DNA from: Gemmatimonadales bacterium UBA7889
GTDB lineage: Bacteria > Gemmatimonadota > Gemmatimonadetes > Longimicrobiales > Gaopeijiaceae
Direction: 5' to 3'
Length of the DNA: 12,480 nt
Assembly (NCBI GenBank): GCA_002501085.1
Contig: DLRL01000024.1
Span: 1 to 12,480 of the forward strand
Shown here: piece by piece, positions 6,807 through 12,480 of the stretch
Position numbering within the stretch: position 1 is the stretch's first letter
How the letters are laid out: each line of letters opens with the position of its first letter
Program-made: the position numbers and the translations under genes
The notes under the pieces: model-generated
The model's input: the letters and a program-made list of their open reading frames with translations, nothing else
The model's database searches: none
What the model was told of the DNA's origin: nothing

Positions 6807-7643
6807 CTAGAACTTACCGAAAAATTCCCAGATCACTTCGCTCGCGATTGTGCCCGTTTGGTCTTGAGGACCAGGCCATGCGTGTCCCCAATCATTAATT
6901 CGGTAATACCACACTTCATTACCGTTTCGGCCGTTTCGATAGTAGAAAGCATGCGTGCTCGGAGCGAGAAAGACGCTGTCCACAGTCGTAGTGTTATTCA
7001 AATCCGCCCAGAACGAAACGATCTCATCGACGTGTGGAGCACCACCCCACCCACCTCCAGCGCTCATACTGCCGTCGATCGGTACCACACGATCTTCGAC
7101 GCCATGAATATGGAGGACAGGAATAGGATCAGACGGATTACAATTATTCCAGTCGTGTCCACTCATGGTACCTGTCACTGAAGCTATTCCTCGAAAGACG
7201 TTACGGGTTTTACAGGCGAGTGTGTAGCTCATATATCCGCCGTTTGACATTCCAACAACAAACGTCCTCTGGGGATCTAATTGGTGTTCAGCTTGGAGAT
7301 CTCTAGCCAGTTCAGATAAATAATTCACATCATCCGTCGAGCTAATATTCAGGCTTGCATTCCAGTGTCGGGTACCACCACTGTCTGTCGTTCCATACGG
7401 GTAGGCTACAGCGAAGCCGTGAACATCTGCAGCCTCATCCATACCAGAGTACCACTGGAGATTTCTTCCATTACTTCCGTAACCGTGAAGGGCCAAGACT
7501 AGCGGAGCATTAGCAGGTAAGTTCGCTGGCTTGTATAGAATGTGAGTCCTTTCCGAGCTGATGTTCTCGACTGCACTCGTACATGCGCTGCAGGAGAGAA
7601 AAAAAATTGTGACGAGTCGCCTCATGATCATTCGGGTATCCAT
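6807..7643 (-). CDS. Secreted PHB-depolymerase/LpqC-type esterase (alpha/beta hydrolase)
   Basis: A 278-residue exported serine esterase of the polyhydroxybutyrate-depolymerase/feruloyl-esterase-like group. An N-terminal hydrophobic signal (about 8-21) ends in Cys-rich SCSAC; Cys18 or Cys21 might be lipidated, but neither site is an ideal lipobox, so plain secretion is also possible. The oxyanion segment LHGYG is at 52-56. The catalytic triad can be read as Ser133 (GMSNGG), Asp184 (HGVEDRVVP) and His254 (WGHAWPG). Cys144 and Cys168 are placed to form the disulphide common in this group. Substrate could be short-chain polyesters or feruloyl-type esters; sequence alone does not decide. Start is uncertain among ATG 7643, 7631 (GGA 7 nt upstream) and 7625; all leave the signal peptide. 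It is divergent from the S9 gene and convergent with threonine aldolase. Confidence 0.9.
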   Translation of the reverse strand: MDTRMIMRRLVTIFFLSCSACTSAVENISSERTHILYKPANLPANAPLVLALHGYGSNGRNLQWYSGMDEAADVHGFAVAYPYGTTDSGGTRHWNASLNISSTDDVNYLSELARDLQAEHQLDPQRTFVVGMSNGGYMSYTLACKTRNVFRGIASVTGTMSGHDWNNCNPSDPIPVLHIHGVEDRVVPIDGSMSAGGGWGGAPHVDEIVSFWADLNNTTTVDSVFLAPSTHAFYYRNGRNGNEVWYYRINDWGHAWPGPQDQTGTIASEVIWEFFGKF

Positions 7644-7768
7644 TTACTCAAACGCTTTGCCCTTGCTCTTCCGCTCGCGGTAGGTTTGATGGCTAGCATC
7701 ACGGCCTATAGCTGAGGTCCACGCTAGGATAACGAATGATGCTTTTCAGGTTCAACCCGGAGACAGTT

Positions 7769-9775
7769 ATGCGTAACCTCACCCTCTTAATCGTGTTCGT
7801 TCTTGCCGTTCCAGTTGCAGGACAGGAGCGGCGGGCGATGACCACTGACGATGGGCTCGACATAGTCCAGGTTGGAGGTGCCATGATCTCACCGGATGGA
7901 AGTTGGGTGCTCTTCTCAAAATCCGAACTCAACTGGGAAGAAAACGAGAGAGAAACGACGTGGTGGAGGGTCTCAACTGAGGGTGGTGAGCCTTATCGCT
8001 ACATCGGTGACGATGGTGGCGGAAACTTCCAGTTTTCACCGGATGGCAGCAGGCTGGCATTTACAAGATCAGTCGACGATGAATCGCAATTGTTCTTGCT
8101 TCCGACAACTGGAGGAGAAGCTGTCCAGCTGAGTGAGCATGAAACTTCGATCGGCTCGTATGCTTGGTCAGAAGACGGATTGAAAATCATTTTTGTTGCT
8201 ACAGAACCTAGGACCGAAGAAGAGGAAGAGGCTCGAGAAGCCGGGTACGACGCGATCTTTGTGGATGAAGGTCCGAATGGGCAACAGAGCGGTAACTGGA
8301 ATAACCTCTGGCTGATAGAAGTGGAGTCGGGTGCGGAACGACGTCTGACTGATACTGATCACAGGATTGGATCTTTCTCGGTGGCTCCTAATGGGGATCG
8401 AATTCTTTTTACGTCGCGCATAGAGAACCGACGCAATCAACAGAACCTATCCGAGATTCAGCTTCTGGAAGTTGAGGCTGGTACAATTCGCCAACTCACA
8501 GTCAATAGTGCCCCCGAAGGTCGTCTATCATGGGCACCGGATGGACGCTCATTTGCCTATACTGCTCGCACTGATGGTGAATGGGAACTGCTTCTCGACA
8601 AGATATGGGTGATGGACCCTGATGGAGGTGACCGGCGCATCGTCTCAGGGGCATTCGATGGAAATATCGGGAACTTTGTGTGGGCCCCCGATGCTTCTGC
8701 GATTCTATTCAGTGGTCTGCACGGCACGAATAATAATCTCTACCGAATCAACTTAGGTTCGGACTCAGTCGAACAGATCACTTCGTCCGTTGGGTCTCTG
8801 GCACCTTCTTCATTCTCCAGAGATCGTGCGAAGATGGCCTACGTGTTTCAGGACTTTGATACTCCTGCCGACATTTGGGTTGGGCCAACGGATGGCGCGG
8901 GCGCAGTACAATTGACTGATGTGAATCCGACGATCACTGATGAGCTTGTATTAGGTCAGGGTGAGGTCATCCGTTGGGAGAGCAGGGACGGAACTGAGAT
9001 TGAGGGCATCTTGATGCTGCCTGCTGAATACCAATCTGGCATGCTCCCTTTGCTACTTCACATTCACGGCGGTCCTGCTGGCGTTTTTCGGAACTCCTTC
9101 TCGGCGTCAAACCACGTCTGGGCCGGGCTTGGGTACGCCCAACTGTTCCCTAACGTGCGAGGAAGTTCCGGTTACGATGATGATCTACTTCGAGGCAATC
9201 TTCGCGACATCGGAAGTGGAGACTACGAAGATCTCATGACTGGTGTCGATGAGTTGATAAATCGTGGTATAGCAGACCCAGACAAGTTAGGCCTACGTGG
9301 TTGGAGCTATGGAGGTATCCTTGGTGGCTGGACCATCACCCAGACGGATCGGTTCAAGGGGGCATCCGTAGGTGCTATGGTGTCAGACTGGACATCTGAG
9401 TACGGTCCGGGGTTCAACCACGACGTCCGACTGTGGTATATCGGGGGCACTCCATGGGATAATACGGACGAATGGAGAGAGCGTTCTGCATTGACCCATG
9501 TTGCTAATGTGACTACACCGACGCTTGTCCTGCACGGCATTAATGATAGAACCGATACTGAACCCCAGAGTATGATGTTCTTCCAAGCCTTGAAGGATCA
9601 GGGCAAGATTACGCGCTACATCCGCTTCCCTCGCGAGCCTCACGGGTTCCAAGAGCCACGTCATCAGCGTACTCGAGATGTGGAAGAGATTCGGTGGATC
9701 CAGAAGTATGTGAGGAATATTGAGTGGACGCCTTGGGAGCGGCCCGAGAAGGACGAGAAGAAGGTGGTGTCATGA
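7769..9775 (+). CDS. Secreted S9-family (prolyl oligopeptidase/acylaminoacyl-type) serine peptidase
   Basis: A 668-residue exported serine peptidase. Signal peptide residues 1-19 end at VAG. A beta-propeller of WD40/TolB-like repeats follows (about 35-385), seen as recurring SPDG/APDG turns at 41, 90, 208, 256 and 306. The alpha/beta-hydrolase domain runs about 400-650, with HIHGGP at 431-436, nucleophile Ser513 in GWSYGG, Asp593 in HGINDRTD and His625 in EPHGF. The family cuts short peptides, often removing dipeptides or acylated residues; exact specificity is not visible. ATG 7769 is chosen over ATG 7736 because GGAG sits 6 nt upstream and the signal peptide starts there. A weak promoter (TTGATG 7686-7691, TATAGC 7707-7712, spacing 15) lies in the 125-bp divergent gap. 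msrA follows after 13 bp, so they probably share a transcript. Confidence 0.94.
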   Translation: MRNLTLLIVFVLAVPVAGQERRAMTTDDGLDIVQVGGAMISPDGSWVLFSKSELNWEENERETTWWRVSTEGGEPYRYIGDDGGGNFQFSPDGSRLAFTRSVDDESQLFLLPTTGGEAVQLSEHETSIGSYAWSEDGLKIIFVATEPRTEEEEEAREAGYDAIFVDEGPNGQQSGNWNNLWLIEVESGAERRLTDTDHRIGSFSVAPNGDRILFTSRIENRRNQQNLSEIQLLEVEAGTIRQLTVNSAPEGRLSWAPDGRSFAYTARTDGEWELLLDKIWVMDPDGGDRRIVSGAFDGNIGNFVWAPDASAILFSGLHGTNNNLYRINLGSDSVEQITSSVGSLAPSSFSRDRAKMAYVFQDFDTPADIWVGPTDGAGAVQLTDVNPTITDELVLGQGEVIRWESRDGTEIEGILMLPAEYQSGMLPLLLHIHGGPAGVFRNSFSASNHVWAGLGYAQLFPNVRGSSGYDDDLLRGNLRDIGSGDYEDLMTGVDELINRGIADPDKLGLRGWSYGGILGGWTITQTDRFKGASVGAMVSDWTSEYGPGFNHDVRLWYIGGTPWDNTDEWRERSALTHVANVTTPTLVLHGINDRTDTEPQSMMFFQALKDQGKITRYIRFPREPHGFQEPRHQRTRDVEEIRWIQKYVRNIEWTPWERPEKDEKKVVS

Positions 9776-9788
9776 TCGGAGTGATGTG

Positions 9789-10334
9789 ATGTCCAGAAAG
9801 GATTTAACCACCCTCGGGGGTGGCTGCTTCTGGTGTCTTGAAGCTGTTTTCGAGATGGTCTCAGGCGTAAGTCGCGTTAAATCTGGATATACCGGTGGGC
9901 ATGTAACTGACCCGAGTTACAGGCAGGTTTGTGGCGGCTCTACAGGACATGCTGAAGTCGTCCAAATCGCCTTCAATACGGATATCATCACTTTTCGGGA
10001 GCTTCTCGAAATCTTCTTTGTTGTTCATGATCCAACAACGCTCAACAGACAAGGAAACGATGTTGGTACCCAGTACCGCTCAGTGATATTCCACCATACT
10101 GACGGCCAGAGAGAAACCGCATTGGACCTTATCCGGGGGCTCGACAGGGACGGACCATGGGTTGATCCGATCGTCACCGAGCTAGCACCCCTCGAAACCT
10201 TCTATCCGGCAGAAGAATATCATGACCGGTACTTTGAGAGAAATGGCGAACAGCCGTATTGTCAGGTTGTAATTGCGCCAAAAATTGCGAAATTTCGCGA
10301 GTATTTCATGAATCAAGGCATATCTCCTACCTAG
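9789..10334 (+). CDS. msrA: Peptide-methionine (S)-S-oxide reductase MsrA
   Basis: A 181-residue single-domain MsrA, which reduces the S-epimer of methionine sulfoxide in proteins and free methionine. The catalytic Cys13 lies in the hallmark GGGCFWC; CGGSTGHAEVVQ is at 48-59, DPTTLNRQGNDVGTQYRS at 81-98, and PYCQVVIAPK at 156-165 holds Cys158, a likely resolving cysteine. There is no signal peptide, so it should work in the cytosol, and no MsrB domain is fused or nearby. ATG 9789 is preferred over an upstream start inside the S9 gene because GGAG lies 7 nt before it and the family begins just ahead of GGGCFW. It follows the S9 peptidase by 13 bp and is closed by a hairpin at 10382-10402. Confidence 0.97.
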   Translation: MSRKDLTTLGGGCFWCLEAVFEMVSGVSRVKSGYTGGHVTDPSYRQVCGGSTGHAEVVQIAFNTDIITFRELLEIFFVVHDPTTLNRQGNDVGTQYRSVIFHHTDGQRETALDLIRGLDRDGPWVDPIVTELAPLETFYPAEEYHDRYFERNGEQPYCQVVIAPKIAKFREYFMNQGISPT

Positions 10335-10381
10335 TTTCCTGGGGTGATATGTACCGGAGTTCTGTCGGACCCCTGCCGTCT

Positions 10382-10409
10382 GTGGGAGGGCCTCTCTCCC
10401 ACGCTCTTT
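10382..10409 (+). terminator. Probable terminator after msrA
   Basis: A 7-bp GC-rich stem (GTGGGAG 10382-10388 with CTCCCAC 10396-10402) closes a 7-nt loop and is followed by GCTCTTT, a short and interrupted T-run. It is 48 bp past the msrA stop. A moderate terminator by sequence. Confidence 0.55.
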
Positions 10410-10447
10410 GAATGATCCTGTAATGAGCGGAACTTCATAGTGTTGGA

Positions 10448-10456
10448 TGGTATAAG
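10448..10456 (+). promoter_or_regulatory. Possible extended -10 promoter of the helix-turn-helix gene
   Basis: TG-G-TATAAG (10448-10456) is a good extended -10 element, without a convincing -35. Transcription would begin near 10463, before the AGGGAG at 10491-10496, which supports ATG 10506 rather than the earlier GTG 10440 as the start of the next gene. Confidence 0.35.
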
Positions 10457-10505
10457 GCAGGCTGAAACAGCAAACAAAACTGATGAATCCAGGGAGATTG
10501 CACGA

Positions 10506-10940
10506 ATGCCGAAACCCGAAGCCACCCTCGTTAGAAAATGGAGAAACTTAGCTGAAGAGGGTTGCTTATATGCCGAGATCGCTAGGCTATATCCTGGTTT
10601 TTCGGTTGACCAGGTTCGCCACTACTGCTTGGGACACACCGGACGGAAGATACCGGGGCCGATCCAGAAAGTGGATCGCTGGTTAGGTTCGAATGTTTGG
10701 TTGAGAGGAGAGAATTCTCCCCATGCAGAACTAACTGAAGAGGTTGCTCGACAGGTTTTGGACGATTGGGATGAGGAGGCTGATCGTTGGAAAATGTCCG
10801 GAGCTGATTGGGCTAAAAAACTCGGTGTATCAGCGAGCACGATCTATATGCTTAGGCGAGGTGAGACATGGAGACACCTTGGTCATCTGAATAGCGGCCG
10901 TAAACCAAGGAGGTCGCGGGGAAGGAGGCGCTCGGCGTAG
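10506..10940 (+). CDS. Small basic DNA-binding protein with two helix-turn-helix-like segments
   Basis: A 144-residue protein of unknown role. The N-terminal part (about 7-45) reads as a helix-turn-helix: EEGCLYAEIARLYPGFSVDQVRHYCLG. A linker with RGENSPHAELTEE (68-79) leads to a second one (about 80-122), WAKKLGVSASTIYMLRRGETW. The linker motif and second element match the style of the DNA-binding tail of phage HNH homing endonucleases (RGEN-x-P-x-A-x-LTEE, then GVS-x-STI-x-x-x-x-x-G-x-TW). No HNH or other nuclease motif is present. The C-terminus (132-143) is Arg/Lys-rich, as in DNA-contacting tails. There is no signal peptide. Start ATG 10506 has AGGGAG 9 nt upstream and a possible promoter at 10448; GTG 10440 is an alternative. 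It stands alone between msrA and the ABC genes. It may be a regulator or a domesticated fragment of a homing-type protein. Confidence 0.8.
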   Translation: MPKPEATLVRKWRNLAEEGCLYAEIARLYPGFSVDQVRHYCLGHTGRKIPGPIQKVDRWLGSNVWLRGENSPHAELTEEVARQVLDDWDEEADRWKMSGADWAKKLGVSASTIYMLRRGETWRHLGHLNSGRKPRRSRGRRRSA

Positions 10941-10960
10941 ATAGTGGCAGGAGGGAAGGA

Positions 10961-10983
10961 CTACTCGAGGTTAATCCGAGTAG
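10961..10983 (+). terminator. Hairpin after the helix-turn-helix gene
   Basis: CTACTCG (10961-10967) pairs with CGAGTAG (10977-10983), 9-nt loop, 20 bp past the stop at 10940. A G-rich, not T-rich, sequence follows, so it is at best a weak transcript end or an RNA-stabilising hairpin. Confidence 0.35.
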
Positions 10984-11214
10984 GGGTTGAAGATTCCGCC
11001 AGGTTTGCCTGTGTGGGCTGGAATTATCAGTTACTTAGCTAATTTCTGGGTGTAGTGATAAACATCGCTACCTTGAAGAAGGTGTGGACAACTTCCTAGG
11101 TCACTTTTAGAGTACCGGACCCTTACTAGGACGGGTTGTTTTCATTCTTAGGGCGGTTAGAAGACTGACTTTGGTTACTCGCTCGACTGGCCATTTGGGT
11201 CCATCGTGCCAGCC

Positions 11215-11253
11215 GCCACGTCGAGCGATAGCCCGACGTGGCTTTACTGTTTT
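11215..11253 (+). terminator. Terminator-like hairpin in the ABC leader (possible attenuator)
   Basis: A perfect 9-bp stem, GCCACGTCG (11215-11223) with CGACGTGGC (11234-11242), 10-nt loop, followed by TTTACTGTTTT (11243-11253). It sits directly before GGGAG (11255-11259) and the ATG at 11265, inside what should be the leader of the ABC operon. An upstream segment (11181-11187) can pair with 11220-11226 and so disrupt this stem. Confidence 0.5.
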
Positions 11254-11264
11254 CGGGAGTGCGA

Positions 11265-12251
11265 ATGATTGCAGTTAATGGCGTAAGCAAGAATTATGGC
11301 TCTGTGATTGCAGTCGACGATTTGAGTTTTACTGTCGACCGCGGTGAAGTCGTCGGGTTCCTTGGACCGAACGGGGCCGGGAAGACGACGACAATGAGGA
11401 TGATTACAGGTACTCTTCAGCCCGATAAGGGTGAGGTTCTATTCGATGGAACACCAATCACTGAGGACCTCACGGAAGCAAAACGTCGAGTGGGGTACCT
11501 GCCTGAAGCGAACCCACTGTATGATGAGATGCTGGTCGCTGACTACCTGCAGCACGTGGCTGACCTCCGAGGCTTGTCTTTAGACGACACCCGTATGGGC
11601 ATTGCAAGTGCGGTGGAAGAAACAGCTCTCGCCGCTGTATTCTATCGGCCTGTGGGTGAGTGTTCTAAGGGTTATCGCCAAAGGATTGGATTGGCTGCAG
11701 CTATCCTACACCGTCCAGAAGTCCTGATCTTAGATGAGCCAACTGAAGGGTTAGACCCGAACCAGCGGGTCGAAATTCGGCGGCTTGTGGGTAACCTCGG
11801 GAAAGAGCGGACCGTTCTGCTGAGTACGCATGTCATGCAGGAAGTCGAAGCGACATGTTCGCGTTTGGTTATCCTCAGTCGCGGGGCACTCGCCGCGATC
11901 GGAAGTGTCCAAGATCTTCTTGCCAATCAAAGTGGAACAGCCCGCTATATTGTTGAGGCTCAAGGTGCTGGCGTCACAGAAACCCTGTCTGGCCTGTCTG
12001 GTGTCTCCGGTCACACAGTCGAGGAAGTTGAAGGCCGTGTCCGTGTCGTACTTGAGGCAATCACAGAAGAGGACCTTAGGCCAAAGATTTTCTCGGTTGC
12101 ACGTGACAACAATTGGATGCTATGGGAATTGCATCGTGAGCGTGCCAATCTCGAACAAGTGTTCCGTGATCTCACTGCAGGGGGGTTAGAGGAAGAAAAT
12201 CCTCAGTTAATGGATTCGCCGGAGGATCCCGGGATTGAGGGGGACTCGTGA
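11265..12251 (+). CDS. ABC transporter ATP-binding protein (GldA/CcmA-like)
   Basis: A 328-residue ABC ATPase that powers a membrane transporter. Walker A is GPNGAGKT at 34-41, the Q-loop region reads YLPEANPLY at 78-86 (Glu in the Gln place, as in GldA-type subunits), the signature is CSKGYRQR at 133-140, Walker B VLILDEP at 153-159, and the switch His is His189 in LSTHV. An extra C-terminal domain (about 215-310) resembles that of GldA and of ABC-2 type exporters; the acidic tail is variable. ATG 11265 is chosen over GTG 11238 because GGGAG lies 5 nt upstream and the conserved N-terminus starts there. The stop overlaps the next ATG as TGATG, so ATPase and permease are made together. Cargo is unknown: GldA-type systems include gliding exporters, but many non-gliding bacteria carry relatives. 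Confidence 0.94.
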   Translation: MIAVNGVSKNYGSVIAVDDLSFTVDRGEVVGFLGPNGAGKTTTMRMITGTLQPDKGEVLFDGTPITEDLTEAKRRVGYLPEANPLYDEMLVADYLQHVADLRGLSLDDTRMGIASAVEETALAAVFYRPVGECSKGYRQRIGLAAAILHRPEVLILDEPTEGLDPNQRVEIRRLVGNLGKERTVLLSTHVMQEVEATCSRLVILSRGALAAIGSVQDLLANQSGTARYIVEAQGAGVTETLSGLSGVSGHTVEEVEGRVRVVLEAITEEDLRPKIFSVARDNNWMLWELHRERANLEQVFRDLTAGGLEEENPQLMDSPEDPGIEGDS

Positions 12252-12480
12252 TGCGAAGAATCTGGACTGTCGCTCGGCACGAGGTGCGTGGATACTTCGA
12301 TCAACCCACTGCTTACGTCTTAGTGGTAGCGTTTCTGGGGATCTCTCTCTTTCTGGGTTTCCGCAATATGTATGCGTCGAACTTGGCTTCGATGAGGCCT
12401 CTCTTCGATTTGCTACCTATTTTGTTCGCGGTCTTTGTTCCGGCAGCAACGATGCGCACACTCGCAGAAGAGCGGCGGGG
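12251..12480 (+). CDS. ABC transporter permease (GldF-like ABC-2 type), partial at right edge
   Basis: 76 complete codons before the window ends. It begins MRRIWTVARHEVRGYFDQPT, with the cytoplasmic elbow-helix style of ABC-2 permeases (ARHE, YFDQPTAYV), then a first membrane helix (about 22-38) and the start of a second (about 55-68) followed by ATMRTLAEERR, a hallmark of GldF-type subunits, where the MR-x-x-AEE-x-R motif contacts the ATPase. ATG 12251 overlaps the ATPase stop by one base (TGATG). The rest of the gene, and probably a GldG-like partner, lies to the right. Confidence 0.88.
   Translation, partial: MRRIWTVARHEVRGYFDQPTAYVLVVAFLGISLFLGFRNMYASNLASMRPLFDLLPILFAVFVPAATMRTLAEERR

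Larger units (their letters stand above)
10941..11264. other. 324-bp non-coding region rich in stem-loops
   Basis: No supportable reading frame is seen on either strand. It holds three clear hairpins: 10961-10983 (7-bp stem, 9-nt loop), 11052-11071 (8-bp stem with one G-U pair, AAAC loop) and 11215-11242 (9-bp perfect stem, 10-nt loop, T-rich tail). The last lies immediately before the Shine-Dalgarno of the ABC ATPase. No convincing promoter pair was found, so the ABC promoter position is unknown. The stretch could be a long structured 5' leader, the 3' end of the helix-turn-helix gene transcript, a small RNA, or a combination. Not a tRNA and not a riboswitch class I recognise. Confidence 0.5.

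Noticed and set aside
6804..6813. 10-bp palindrome GTTCTAGAAC between the convergent threonine aldolase and esterase genes.
   Set aside because: Too short to mean anything alone. It includes the esterase stop codon and has no loop or T-run.
10506..10940. Idea that the helix-turn-helix gene marks a prophage or intron insertion.
   Set aside because: No integrase, phage structural gene, intron core, split host gene or flanking repeats are seen. The neighbours are ordinary chromosomal genes.
1..12480. CRISPR array, toxin-antitoxin or other defence system.
   Set aside because: No regularly spaced repeats and no small paired genes or known defence domains are visible on either strand.

Overview
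The window reads as ordinary chromosome from a free-living, Gram-negative-type bacterium. The mix of a large secreted M14 zinc carboxypeptidase with a C-terminal amidotransferase-like domain, a secreted S9 prolyl-oligopeptidase-family enzyme, an exported DinB-fold protein, a cyclophilin lipoprotein and a GldA/GldF-like ABC pair recalls peptide-degrading Gemmatimonadota or a related phylum. That placement is inferred from gene content and protein style; no rRNA or other phylogenetic marker is present. Base composition looks even across the window. There is no tRNA, rRNA, insertion sequence, integrase or CRISPR array.

Layout, left to right. (1) 128-400: a cold-shock protein closed by a textbook intrinsic terminator. 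(2) 503-2088: an exported DinB-like protein and a homocysteine S-methyltransferase, same strand, 53 bp apart. (3) 2253-4844: the M14 peptidase, convergent with a cyclophilin-type PPIase lipoprotein on the minus strand (4880-5545). A strong hairpin lies between them, and its right arm forms the end of the PPIase gene. (4) 5546-5730: a divergent gap that also holds a possible small minus-strand reading frame overlapping the PPIase start as TGATG. (5) 5731-7643: low-specificity threonine aldolase, tail to tail with a secreted PHB-depolymerase/LpqC-type esterase, only 8 bp between their stops. (6) 7769-10334: the S9 peptidase followed 13 bp later by msrA, a likely operon ending in a hairpin. (7) 10506-10940: a small basic protein with two helix-turn-helix-like segments; the second resembles the DNA-binding tail of phage HNH homing endonucleases, but no nuclease domain is present. 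(8) 10941-11264: about 320 bp of non-coding DNA rich in stem-loops, ending in a terminator-like hairpin directly before an ABC transporter ATPase (11265-12251). That ATPase is translationally coupled to a permease running off the right edge.

Functionally the region combines export-directed breakdown of peptides and esters (M14, S9, esterase), envelope folding (PPIase lipoprotein), amino-acid and methyl-group metabolism (homocysteine methyltransferase, threonine aldolase), oxidative repair (MsrA) and stress response (Csp). No defence island or mobile element was found. The least explained parts are the structured leader before the ABC genes, the orphan helix-turn-helix protein and the possible small gene upstream of the PPIase.
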